Shown here: positions 52,126 to 64,000 of the stretch, piece by piece
How positions within the stretch are numbered: position 1 is the first letter of the stretch
Layout: each line of letters starts with the position of its first letter
Source: Poecilobothrus nobilitatus
Taxonomy: Eukaryota > Arthropoda > Insecta > Diptera > Dolichopodidae
DNA length: 64,000 nt
Assembly (NCBI GenBank): GCA_947095535.1
Contig: OX352773.1
Location: 91,608,670-91,672,669, forward strand
Direction: 5' to 3'
Made by a program: the position numbers and the translations under genes
Notes under the pieces: generated by a model
Database searches by the model: none
Seen by the model: only the letters and a program-made list of their open reading frames with translations
What the model was told of the DNA's origin: nothing

Positions 52126-54028
52126 ATACCTATATAAGCAATACTCAGAACTACACAAAGTGGTTGAACAGAAAAAAAAAATTATTTTCATATTATTTAT
52201 AATAATTCATATTCACTTGTTCATTAATTTTCCTTCTATACAAATTTTATTCTTTAAAAAAAGTAAAATACCAACACTTAAAAAAACTTTAATAAAAATT
52301 TTTCGAGTCTCGATTACGAAATCAACACGAATATTCAATTTTGTTGCAGATTTTAATTTGTATATATTTTACAATGATATAAACGAAAAACCGAATAGTC
52401 ACGAAAATTTCAAATAAAAATGAGTGGTTTTAATGGTATTTGTGAAGTTTGGATGGTAAATGGTAAAGTAATTTCTTAAATAGTAATATATTGTATTGTA
52501 TTGTATGGTCCAATTATTTGTATGCGTTTGGTATGAAATAATCCAAATCCATATGAATAAACATACACAAACATATTAAGAAATTTTTGAATGTGAAATT
52601 TGAATAGGGGAAATTTTTTCTAAAAAGTTTAATTTTAAATTTTGTGTTGAGACTGAGAGCATAGGTATGGTAATTGGTAAATGGTAAATGTTATTATGTA
52701 TTTGTATTTGTGTTGTTTTTTTTATATCTATTAATATTTCTGCATTTTTTAACTGTGGTTAAATTATTTTTTCTTTTTTCGTATTTTGTTTTTAAATATT
52801 TTAAAAGTGTTTAAAATGTTCTTTGATTTCTTTCTTTTTACTTCTTTTAGAATATTTCTTTATTGGTTTTTTTTTTTTATTCTTTTTAAATTTCATTAAC
52901 ACACTTACACCATTACAACTTACTGTTTTTTTTTTTTTTACTTTGGTTTTTAATTTTAGTATATAACAAAAAACAAAAAAAAATAATAATATATTTATAT
53001 ACACATATATGTATGCACATATGTTATGTACGTACATATTGATGTATGTGCATACATAAGTATGTCTAAATATAATAAAAACATGTAAACACAATGTTTA
53101 TCATTATTTACTTTTTTGTTTTAAATTTATAATTTTTGAATTTTAGTTTATTTATTTTTATTTATGTTAATTTTTTTTTTTGTAATTTAAAAATTTTTTA
53201 TTGAATAAAATGAAAATACATAAAAAATAAGAAAATTTCAGAATTTTTTTTTTTTTGAAATACCTATAGATGGATCCTAAATATGAAAGTTAAATTTTGG
53301 AAATTATATATGCATACATACATATGTACATACCTATATACATAGGTATCTAATTTACTACATACTCCAAGAACAAATGATGTAAATTTCTTGGTGGCCG
53401 AAAAACTATAAGATATTAATAATCAAGGAAAAATATGTATGTATGTATATTACATAAGGATAGGTATTATAATTATTAACATTTTGTTAATTATTATGCA
53501 TATTTAAAATAAAATAAAAATACCAATTAAAATAATTTAAAAATAGTACGGATGTACCTCATTACTTATTTTTCCACTGAAAAATTGGACTTTGTTCATT
53601 ACTTCATTTTTAAAAGCCGAATTTTCATTCGAACCTTACAAATAATTTTTGCTTGTTTATTTATTTATAATTCATAAATCATACATATATATATATATAT
53701 ATATCTGTATATATATTTATTGTAGTATATTTAAAATAACGTTCATTTGTAGTTAAAATATAGTTTTACAATCATGTTCTTAAAGTATAAAGGAAATTTA
53801 GTTGTTTATAGTTTAATATATAATAAACTTTTATTATACAAGAAATGTCAGATTGGCTCCTATTCGATATAAGATACATACTAACAGTTACACATTATTC
53901 TGAATTTATCTTTTGTATTTATTATAAAGTTTGAAACCTTAGTCAGTTTTTAGAATAAATCCCAAAAAATGGAAAACGCTTATTAATATCCACATGCAAT
54001 ATTAGTCATAACTATACACTATACCTAT
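52126..54028. promoter_or_regulatory. Cluster of seven ATAGGTAT 8-mers upstream of zld
   Basis: ATAGGTAT or its complement occurs at 52126-52133, 52661-52668, 53260-53267, 53330-53337, 53342-53349, 53460-53467 and 54021-54028. At about 82% A+T, roughly 0.15 copies would be expected by chance in 1.9 kb. The core TAGGTA resembles weak TAGteam sites bound by Zelda. The cluster starts 4.6 kb upstream of the zld start codon, which would suit autoregulation. It also sits among CATACATA-like simple sequence, so a repeat-derived origin is equally possible. Confidence 0.3.
53685..53704. repeat. (AT)10 microsatellite
   Basis: Uninterrupted AT dinucleotides within a longer AT-rich tract. Confidence 0.9.
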
Positions 54029-54041
54029 AGTTATAGTTATG
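54007..54041. repeat. Inverted repeat CATAACTATA / TATAGTTATG
   Basis: Ten-base perfect arms with a 15-base loop; the loop itself contains CTATACCTATAG. Confidence 0.75.
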
Positions 54042-56611
54042 TGTAAGATACATTTTCTAATATTTCCAGTTCTAAATTCTGATCTCTTACTCTAATTTAA
54101 GGCAAAAGAAGGATTTTTAAAATTTTTATTATTTAAATAAGTGGGTATACTTCGAATTGCAGTTATATGTTAAATTATTAAAATGTACATGAGTGAATTT
54201 TTTTTTTTTTTAATTTAAAATATCGTAAAATTTTCGACAATTGGCAATCCTGTTGATAAAATATGCACTCTAAGTTTAAAGATCAATTACGTACTTTATT
54301 TAAAATAATATTTGAAATGTGAATTGTTCATGTATGTATGTACATGGGTTAAATTAATATTTAAATTTTAAAATTTCATAACTCAAGTATATAATAAATA
54401 ACGCCTTATATACTTAGTTCTCAGTACTAACATTAATTTCATTAAGTTTATTTACATATCATTTCATTTTCATTTCATAAATCAAAATTTGTTTAGTTTT
54501 GGAAATTCTTGTTCATCTTCCTGATTGATTGTTGATTGTGCTGATTGTTCATCTTCTAAAGATTTTCCATAAAATCAAATTTAATATATGTTGTTTTTTT
54601 TTTTGGGAAAAATTTTTTAATTGGAGTTTTACCGAATTAATCCATAGCCAAATTTTGGCTATTAAATAAGTATTGTAATTTTAATCAAATACTGCTCATA
54701 TATTCTTTCGTCTATTTTAACATAATATTACGATCGTATTTCGATTTTTTATTAATGTACAGCCATATAATTTCAAAATTTCATAACGATTTTAATTATA
54801 GATCACATAGTCTCCGTTGAATCAAATTTTATAATATGGAATTGTTAAAGTAAACCTAACCTAAAACCTAATTTAGAATATTATATTTTGCTGGTTGTTA
54901 CAAAAAAGAAAACAATCTTCTCTTATTTTAAAATTAAAATTCGAATAAAATGTAAGTATGTAAATACATATGTATATATACATATTTATAGCGTCTTCCT
55001 TTAACTTTTTTAATTTCTTCGATCAAAATTCATCAAATCTAAGCAACATACAATATATCCAAAGGCGGGAACACATTAAATTTATAAAGGAAATTGATCA
55101 TCTTTCAATCGGGAACCATCATCTTTTTTATATGTACCTGCAACATGTATATAAACATTATAATGTGTATGTATTTGGAAATGAAGTTTTAAAATCAATT
55201 TGTTATTTTTACGGATTAGTTAAAGCGCTTTTCTTTAAATAAAAAATAATTTAAAAATACTTTTTAATAATTACATTCATTTTTAAGACAAGTAATTTGT
55301 ATTTATTTAATAATTTATGGTGTTCTGTGATTTTTTTTAAATTTTTATTATTTTGCAGAAAATTTAATTCACGTACTAAGTTATTATTTGAATTTAATAT
55401 ACAAAGTAAGTACAGAAAACAAAAAAAAATTTATAAAAAACATATTTTGAATTTATAATCTAAATTTCCTTTTTTTTTTTTTATTTCTTTTCTTCTTTCT
55501 AATTGTATTTAAAATATTATAATTTATTTTAAAATTTTTGCAAATTATTTCTTTTGTTTTTTTTCATATTTTTTTTTTTTTTTTTTTTGGACAAATTATA
55601 AGACGTGTTTGCAATTAAATTGCAATGAAACAAAAATTGAGCAATAAATTTTTTATAATCGATTTTTATATTATTGATTGTTTTTTTTTTTTCTTTTAAT
55701 ATTAATAAAATATATGTGTAATATATGTTTAATATAATATATACATTAGTATATACATAATTTTATATTTCCTTTCTAATTTATATTCAATACAGATCAA
55801 ATAAATTGCAAAAAAAAAAAAAAAAACAAAAATTGATTGGTCAAAATTTATGAATTTACAAGTGAACATTTGGGTAACCTGAAAAACAAAAAAAAGTAAA
55901 AGGTGAAATGAAGAAAAAAAATTTTTAAATTGCGTTTTATTATAATTTTTTTATTTTTTTATAATCAAAATATTCATACTTCCATATTCAGTCAAATTAA
56001 AATCGTATTGAATTTAAATTGAGTTTATTGACTGCCAAATAATTTCGATATTTAGATCAGAATTTGATATTTTAATTTATTTTTAAGTATTATATGAAAT
56101 TTATTATAGTTTAAAACTAATTTTAATACGAATTTCCCTCTTAGATCTTCTACTAACTATTAACTATATGAGAAAAATGAACTTATTTACAGAATACTAT
56201 TGATGGGCATGAAATACAGTGACATGTCATAGTTTTTCGGATCATAAACTGAGATTGGAGGTTATGTTTTATAGTAAGTGTAAGTGTAATTTTCAATATT
56301 GTAACAATATTTTCAATGCATGAACTCGCATTTTTACTAAAATATCATAGATTTGACACGATCAATTATGTATGTATGATGATGTAAGCTATATAAAAAC
56401 TATATACTGATACATATCTATATACTATACTTATTTGATAAATTAGATATGGACAGGTTTCCAAAAGGTACAAATTTAATTGTTCCACGTCATTTGAGAA
56501 GGTTTACTTATAAAATAAAATAAAAATATAACATAATTTTCAAAACAATTCTCATCTGATATATTTGGTAATTTTCAATACATTTTCAATTCAATGTATA
56601 CTTTATACTTT

Positions 56612-56675
56612 CAGTACAGTAAAGTTACAGTACAGTAAAGTTACAGTAAAGTAAAGTTACAGTACAGTAAAGTTT
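56612..56675. repeat. Tandem repeat, 16-bp unit x4
   Basis: CAGTACAGTAAAGTTA repeated at 56612, 56628, 56644 (one substitution) and 56660 (last base differs). Confidence 0.9.
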
Positions 56676-59600
56676 CCTAGTGTTGCTTAAATATCTTATA
56701 TCTTATTAAAATTAAAAATAAGCTTATAAAGACTTAAATTTGTTAAGTTATCAAATATTTTAATCTTTAAATAACCAAATTATTGGATCATTATATTTAA
56801 TTTCATTCTTATTTTCTAAAGTAAGGTGTTCAATTATTTCAATTTCCGGCTGTCATGTGAATAGGTTCGATCTAGAGTCTATAAGTTGTAAAACTTTATT
56901 TCCTATATTTTGAACTTAATAAAAGTTATTATTTTTTAAATACAATCAAATATTTGTAAAATTTATTAAATGTCCTTATTTTTTTTTTTTTGGTTTTTTT
57001 TTTTATCTTAAAGCGAACGGGGACCATTCATGTACAATAAAAACAAAAAAGAAAAAGATTTCTTAGACTTTTTTTTTATTTTTTGGAAATATTCATATTA
57101 AATTCAATAGAGTCTATTAAATCTTAATCAACCCTATTAAAAAAAAGCAAAACAATAAAATATTTACCGATTAACAAATTTAAAAACTTTAAGGACTTCT
57201 TTATGTTTATTTTTTTGTTTTCTAAAGAAAATTTTTTAGTTTAGTTTTTACTCAATTATATTATTTTTAAATAACTTAATAAAAAAAAAAAAAAAGAACA
57301 GAACAGAATATAAAAAAAAAAAACATAACCCACAAATTTCACGAGACATTTTGAAATGGGTTAATTTACGTTTGTCCTTTTTTTTATCTTTTCTGGTATT
57401 TTTTTTTTCTTTTTTTTTTTTTTTTTGAGATCCCAAATTTTCTGGATTTTGTTTTTTTTTTTTTGGAAAATTTCTATTACATGTTTAAGTATATTATCTT
57501 AAGTAAAAGCAACAAGTTGTGATACTTGATGCTTAACATTAAATTTTAAGGGCTTTTTCATAACCTAACCTTTGAAAAAAGGGAAAAAATCATAACAATA
57601 TAAAATGTGAAAAAACCTTCTCCTAAAAAAAAGGGATCTTGTTTTGTCTGTAGAAAACAGAAATAAAAATAAAAAATTCTATAAGATTTCATTGTTTTTT
57701 TTTTTTTTTTTTTTTATTTAAGACCACAATTAGAAAATTTTAGGAAATCTTTAAGGTCAAATCGTCAAATTAAAATTTTGATTTATTTTTTTTGGAATTC
57801 AAAAGAAAATCTTGAATACAATTTTTAAATCTTAGATATACAAAATTTAATAAAAACAAATTAAACCATATTAATTTATTAATTGATTTCAATTTGTAAA
57901 AATCTATATATGTATATATTTCTCCATTTACATTTTTTTATGATTACATTTATTATTATTTTCGATTTTAACAAAATTGAACCGCCTTTTTTTTTTTTTT
58001 TATTCAAGTAATAATAATTGTGAATTGTGATAAGAGCAATGAGAAATAATATAATATGAAAAAATACATGTACATAAAAGAAATGTATGCACATACATAC
58101 ATAAGTACATACATAATTTTTTTATTCACCGCGAATTTCAAGAAAAATAATTACTTACTTGTGTTATACACACAATCTAAAGATACATTTTTGTTTTTTA
58201 TTTTGTACTGATGTCTTACGCATATTTTTAAAGAAAATATCCTTGCAAGGAACCGCCTATATACCCAATCTAATAATATATTTTTTTAATGGTATATAAT
58301 ATTTTATATATACGCTTTTATATATAATAATATATATACATATATATATACCCATTAGTATGTAAGAAAAGAAAATGTAATAACAATATAAACGCCCGCC
58401 AAAAAAAAAAAAAAAATTAAACAAAAATAAAAAACGTGAAAACGCATTTTTTTTCTTTTTCGTTAACAGTAGGGGTAAAGTATATTTTTTTGTAAACCCC
58501 CCTTGAAAATGTGATGATGTTAGTAGAAAAGAACAAGGATAATGTAGGGATTGGTTGGTAACTTTATTTATATGTTTGATATTTTATTCTTTTTTATTTT
58601 TCATTTTTGTTTTTTTTTTTTAATGAGAGAAATCAATTGTCGATCAAAATATATGTTGTTAAATTAAAGTTTGAAATAACATTTAAATTCCTTAAAAAAA
58701 TTTAAATAAACTTTGAAAAATTATTTTTTTTTTTGGTTTTTTAATTTAAACTTTTTCTTTTTTTATTGGTCCAAAAATCGATATATATGTGTTCTAAATT
58801 TTTTTTTTTGAATCTTATTTAACATTGAGTAAAAACGAAAATAAATGTAAAAAGGAAAATCACATACATATTTATATAGACACATTTTATATTTATTACA
58901 TTAGGGTACACAATCTTTTTACCTAAGAAATTCGTTTAAGAACCGAACTAAATAACTTTAAATCATTAATGATCTACAAATTTTTAGCTTAATTCATAAC
59001 TTTGGTTTTCATAAATATGGTATTTGACAATTGACTTTTTTTTTATTTAATATTTTATTCAACTTTCAATCAAGCATAGAGGAAAAAGTCATATACATAA
59101 TAAAATTCCTTCTGAAGAAGTGTATAAAATCTGCTTCCCGAACCTTTAAGATCTATTAAAAATTCTTTTAAATTTGCTTTTAAAATTTCATATTCTGTTT
59201 AAAATTATCTGGGCCATAATCAATTACCTTGTGTTTATACTTGTATATCAATTAGACCTCTACCAATTGATTGTATTTTTGATGTATTTTTTTAAATTTA
59301 AAAGAAGAAAAAGTGAAATTTAAAAAAAACAAAAAATTCAATTCGGAATGGCAACCTATAAATTTTCATTTTATACATTCTATGTACACCTATAAATATC
59401 TACGTTCTTACATTTATGATAATTTATATAATAGACTTTATATATAGTGATATTTATATAAAGTATAAACATATATATATGTATATATATAGTTTATATA
59501 ATATATAGTGAAATATATATATACACATTTATCAAATTTAAGTAAAAGAGAAAAAGAGACAGATGAATATGTAATAAATTAAAACGCCATTTACAAGACA

Positions 59601-61313
59601 TCTACATTAACAAATAATTTCTGAAAAAGAAAAAAAAAATTAAAAAGAAAAAATATAAAAAAAAAATAATTTATTATGTTCCTGATTTGTTTAAAATTTT
59701 AATTTTTCTCGTTTTGCTTTTTCTGAAAAATAATCATCAAATATAAAAAAAAAAAAAGCAAAAAAATGTATAAATTTTATGCGTATTCGTTATAAATTAT
59801 CATATTATTTATTTATTTTTAACTAACACATACATAATAAATATAATCATATTTATGAAACATAAACATATATTAATATTTACAAATATAAAAAGAAAAA
59901 AAAAATATTTAATACAATTTACAGTTTATATTAAAAATACACCAGTTTAAGAAATAAAAAAAAAAAAAAAAAATGTAACGCCTAAATGTATGCTATTGCT
60001 CTTATTTTTTACTTTCATAAATTATTTTTAGTAGACTTTTTACTTTTCTTTTCACTTTCACTATTCAATATTCATTCATACACACATATTCATAATGACA
60101 CAAATACAAACACACAAATAAAATAACGGTAATATATAAAATAATATATTTTGCGCCTACACGCATACTTTATAAACAAAAATACATATCTTTAGATATT
60201 GTGAAACAAAAAACGTAAAAGAGCCTAAAATATAAAAAAACAAAAAATAAAAATTCCAACTTAACAACAATAACAACGAAAATCCTTTTAAAAACTGGAG
60301 CATAATTCTTGACTTCTTAAAATTTTGAATGACCAGTGGGGAAAATTTTTTTTTAACTGATTTTTCTTATTGTTGTTGTTGTTAGTTTCTTTTAAAACTA
60401 TCTTTAACTAAGTTCAACCCCTATTTTCCCTATGTAAATTATACACATGAAAAAAAATAAACACTAACACAAATATACATTTATTATAAAAGGAAATTTA
60501 TTATGTAAAGGAATGGAAAATTCGGAAAACTTTTTTTTTTTTTTTAATTTTAAATATATTTGCATGTGTATTGGAATATGTGTTCAAAGTGCGCAAAAAC
60601 AAATGAAAAACAAGAGAAAATCCTTAGAATTCTTTTTTTTTTTTTTTTTGTAAACACTAATACAATGAAAAAATGAAAGTTTAAGAAGAAAAACAAAACA
60701 AAAACAAAAAACAAATAAAATGTATTTTCAAGAAATTACAAAAAATAGAAAAACCAAAAAAAGAAAACGTGTGAATTGAAGTAGATTTGTTTGTACATAT
60801 ATTATGTATCCTTGTGTGGATTTATAATAAAAATTAAAACTGAAAGAAAAAAAGGAGACAATAACGGGACTATATAGTGAATTGAGGTGATTATTTTCAT
60901 TTTCTTTAAAAATTTATTTGAAGATCATCGTATATTCAACAAAGTTGATATGTACATATATATATTTTAAAAAGCTAAAAGAGGACCGGGATGAAAATAT
61001 AGAAAAGTGTGTTGTAGGAGTAAAAAATTTTGTGTGTGTAAAAATGTGTAACTTTTATTTGTTGTTTAATTTGGAAAGTAAGGGAAAGTGGAAAAATTTA
61101 TAAAAATATCTATTTATTTTATTATACATAAATACATACATATATTATTTTATAAATTTTTGTATATGTATGTTTTTTGTAGAAAATTTTATATATTAAA
61201 CTAATGATGGTCAAGTGTTATTTTAATGTATATATATACATATACTTTACATCTTCATTCATATAATGTCCTTTGAAAAGTATATATACATTGTATAAGC
61301 GTAGCATATATAG

Positions 61314-61338
61314 TATATATATATATATATATATATAT
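61314..61338. repeat. (TA)12 microsatellite
   Basis: Uninterrupted TA dinucleotides, flanked by other TATA-rich sequence. Confidence 0.9.
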
Positions 61339-63691
61339 TTATTTATTAATATTATATTATTTATATTTCTTTTTGAACACATTAATGGCTATATGTATGC
61401 CAGCGTGCGTGCAAAATTTCAAAATTTAAGTAGCTGAAATACAAAAGAAACAAAAGGATGTAAAGTATAAGAAAATAAAAAAAAAAAAAATAAAAACTAG
61501 TACAGTGGACAGGACAAATGAAAGGGTTCTTTTATTATTCTTATTTTTTTTTTTTGTTTTTGGTAATATTGATGGGGTTAAAAAAATTTAAATATTTAAA
61601 AAAAGAAAAACAAAAAGAAAAAAAATTTCGAAATGGAGAATGTGAAATTTTACGTAAAATTGAGAAAAACTGTAAAATAATGAAAATTTGTTTTTATAAA
61701 ATATATATATTTATGTATACATAAAAATGTATATATATATATCTATTTACTTATATACATATTTGTATATAATGATTTAATTTACAAATTTCTTTTTTTT
61801 TTTTATATATAAATACATATAAATATATTTTAGGATACAATACATATATGTATATATACAATATCATGATGAAGATAAGTTAAGTGAATTCCATTTCACT
61901 GAAAATTTTTCTCTTATTCTTGTGTTATGAACGTGTTGTCGCAAATTTGAAAATTTTCTTTAAAAAAGGAATAAAGGAAAAAATATTTTAATTTTGCCTT
62001 GAAAGAATCTAATTAAAAGACTCATCCTGATTCTTATATTTTTTGATTTTTTTTTTTTTTTTTTAATTGAATTCTTAATAAATCCTCCTATTTTTTAAAT
62101 TTCAAGTTTTATTAAAAGCAAAATATATCTATATAATATTTAAATTATGTTATGTTAATTAAAAAAATCTTGGAATGCTAATACATAATACATTTAAAGT
62201 TTTTTTAAAAAAAAAAAGAGAAACAATTAGGAGGAAAATTAAAGAAAAGTAAGAAAACAAATGTGCTAATTACTTCTTTTAAAAATCTTTTGATAATAAA
62301 GTTTGAAAATTTTCTACAAAAGTAAAGCATAAATTGGTTTTATATTTGTGAAAATTAAAGTTTATAAAGTTTTAGTTTTAGCTGATAATTTTTATTCAAC
62401 AAATGAATTTAAGGGAATTTAATGTTACATATAACACATACATTTTGAATGTCCTTTTATGCGTTGAAAAAAAAACACCTCTGTTGTCTTGTCAAAAAAT
62501 TGAATGATACAAATCTTTTCCAGGTTTTAAGATTTAATATTCAGACTTTAAGTAGTACATTTTAGTCTTTTAAATTTACATAAAATCTTAATAGCACCAG
62601 TTCATTCTAAGTAGGAAAAATCGGGCATTTTTCTTTTCATATTAAAATTAATTTTAGACAAAAAAAAAATTAAATTAATTTTGGAATTCATGCAAATTTC
62701 CTTTTTATAATCTAAAATGTTACTTATACATCTAACTTAAAAAAAAACTGCTCATTTTTTATGTAAATTGAATTTTTTTAGTAAAAAAATATAAAAAGAA
62801 AGCAAATTTAAATGGGCTATAAAAATTTTGTTACAAAATCAGATCAAAATTATTTGAATAATTCAATTCTGCAAAATTGGTTAAAATATGGAAAATAATT
62901 TTAAAAATTTTTTTTTCGGATTATGAACGTTTAAATTATCGATCCCCTTAATTATGTATTACACCGAATCTGGGTCATTTAAATTTAATTTTGAAAAAAT
63001 AAATTAGAACTACATAAAAGAAGAGTTTAAGAAACGGGATTTTGAAAGAAGCAAGTATTTAAAAAAATGGGGTTGACAAATATTAAGTATACGTAGGTAA
63101 CCCAAAATTTACATATTATTTTATCAAAATCGGCACAAAATATTCTCTTAAATTTAGTCTTTTTTTATTACTATGTGTTTTTTAAGATTATTATTATTTA
63201 TTTAAAGAACATTATTCCTCTGTGAACATGTGGAACTTTATCCCACGAAAAATTACCAACATTTTTTACAAAACAATAAGTTCGAGGACCTTTACTGTAC
63301 TATTATATTATTTGGACAAGAGAAGATTCCGTTAAGGAATATAAATTAGTGTAAGGTTAATATATGATGAACGTTTTAACTCTCTCCTTAAAACTTTATG
63401 AGGTTGACATACTTCTTCTGAAATTTCATTACCTTAATTGTCGGACATAGCGTTTTACGTATTTTCAAAATATTTGTGTAAAACGTAAAATTTGTTTTTC
63501 ACACTATACAATCACATGCAACTTTTAACAATTTTTAAAATCAAAAAATTTAATCTGTTTTCTTATTAAGGCATTAGATTTATTATTTTGGTCTTTACTA
63601 TTTTTCTAGAATAGTTTTCAAAAAAATTTAATTCATATTAATAAAAAAAACAAGATAGAATCTAAAACCAAAGGTTATTAAAGGTGCATAT

Positions 63692-63737
63692 TTTTGGTGC
63701 AAGTCAACAGTTTAAAATATTGTGACTTGCACCAAAA
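63692..63737. repeat. Perfect 15-bp inverted repeat with 16-nt loop
   Basis: TTTTGGTGCAAGTCA (63692-63706) and its exact complement TGACTTGCACCAAAA (63723-63737). A further GGTGCA lies just outside the left arm (63683-63688). It could be a small transposon remnant or a transcribed hairpin; nothing else supports either. Confidence 0.8.
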
Positions 63738-64000
63738 TTTATAATTTTTCTAAGAATTTTATATAAAAAAAAAAAAAAATTTGTTACAAGTTAAAAGATA
63801 ATTTCTTCATTTTTTAAGACAACCCTACATATAATTAAGAAAAACTACAAATACATGTAAAATCAGAAATTTGGAAGTTTAATTTTTGGTTTTCACTTTT
63901 TACTGCTATCTACGCTTAAACAAAAACAAAATAGTGATACAAAAAATTTTACTGAAATACTTTAGGCTTAGGCTAATTGTCAAAGATCTTTTTTCTCTCA

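Larger units (their letters stand above)
54029..64000. other. AT-rich distal upstream flank, no gene seen
   Basis: Simple repeats, poly-T runs, the 16-bp tandem array and the 63.7-kb hairpin. Short frames at 55.0, 57.3, 57.9, 60.9 and 61.5 kb consist mainly of Phe, Lys, Ile and Tyr and lack any domain signal. Confidence 0.6.

Overview
The window is 64 kb of very AT-rich eukaryotic DNA (roughly four fifths A+T by eye), full of poly-A and poly-T runs, (TA)n microsatellites and CATACATA-type simple repeats. It contains one large protein-coding gene. An intronless 1532-codon minus-strand reading frame (42962..47560) encodes a multi-C2H2 zinc-finger protein. Its JAZ-type finger and C-terminal block of four fingers identify it as Zelda (zld, also called vielfaeltig/vfl), the maternal pioneer transcription factor that opens the early zygotic genome in insects. 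The host is therefore an insect. The base composition and Asn/Gln/His-rich low-complexity protein would fit a fly (Diptera), but order and species cannot be fixed from this window alone.

Layout. 1-42 kb (downstream of zld, which is transcribed leftward) is a gene desert. It holds remnants of mobile DNA: a decayed LINE reverse-transcriptase tail (about 8.64-9.22 kb, +), a possible element with GGGTGTCC-type ends (10.7-11.7 kb), a tRNA-related SINE-like block (14.1-14.6 kb, -), a probable dispersed-repeat fragment (22.4-22.5 kb) and a 166-bp MITE-like element (41.88-42.05 kb) about 0.9 kb beyond the zld stop codon. Short tandem duplications, hairpins and palindromes are scattered through it. 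42.96-47.56 kb is the zld coding sequence. 47.56-64 kb is its upstream flank, again without a recognisable gene. It contains a few less AT-rich islets at 48.4-50.7 kb and a cluster of seven ATAGGTAT 8-mers (either strand) at 52.1-54.0 kb, whose TAGGTA core resembles a weak TAGteam/Zelda site.

Most other open frames in the window are AT-driven chance frames, or antisense and frame-shifted shadows of zld. No rRNA, canonical tRNA, CRISPR array or operon-like structure was seen. I did not find a novel multi-gene system. The observations most worth checking are the GC-rich, GC3-biased island inside the zld coding sequence, the presence of seven rather than the usually described six zinc fingers, the ATAGGTAT cluster upstream, and the SINE and MITE candidates.
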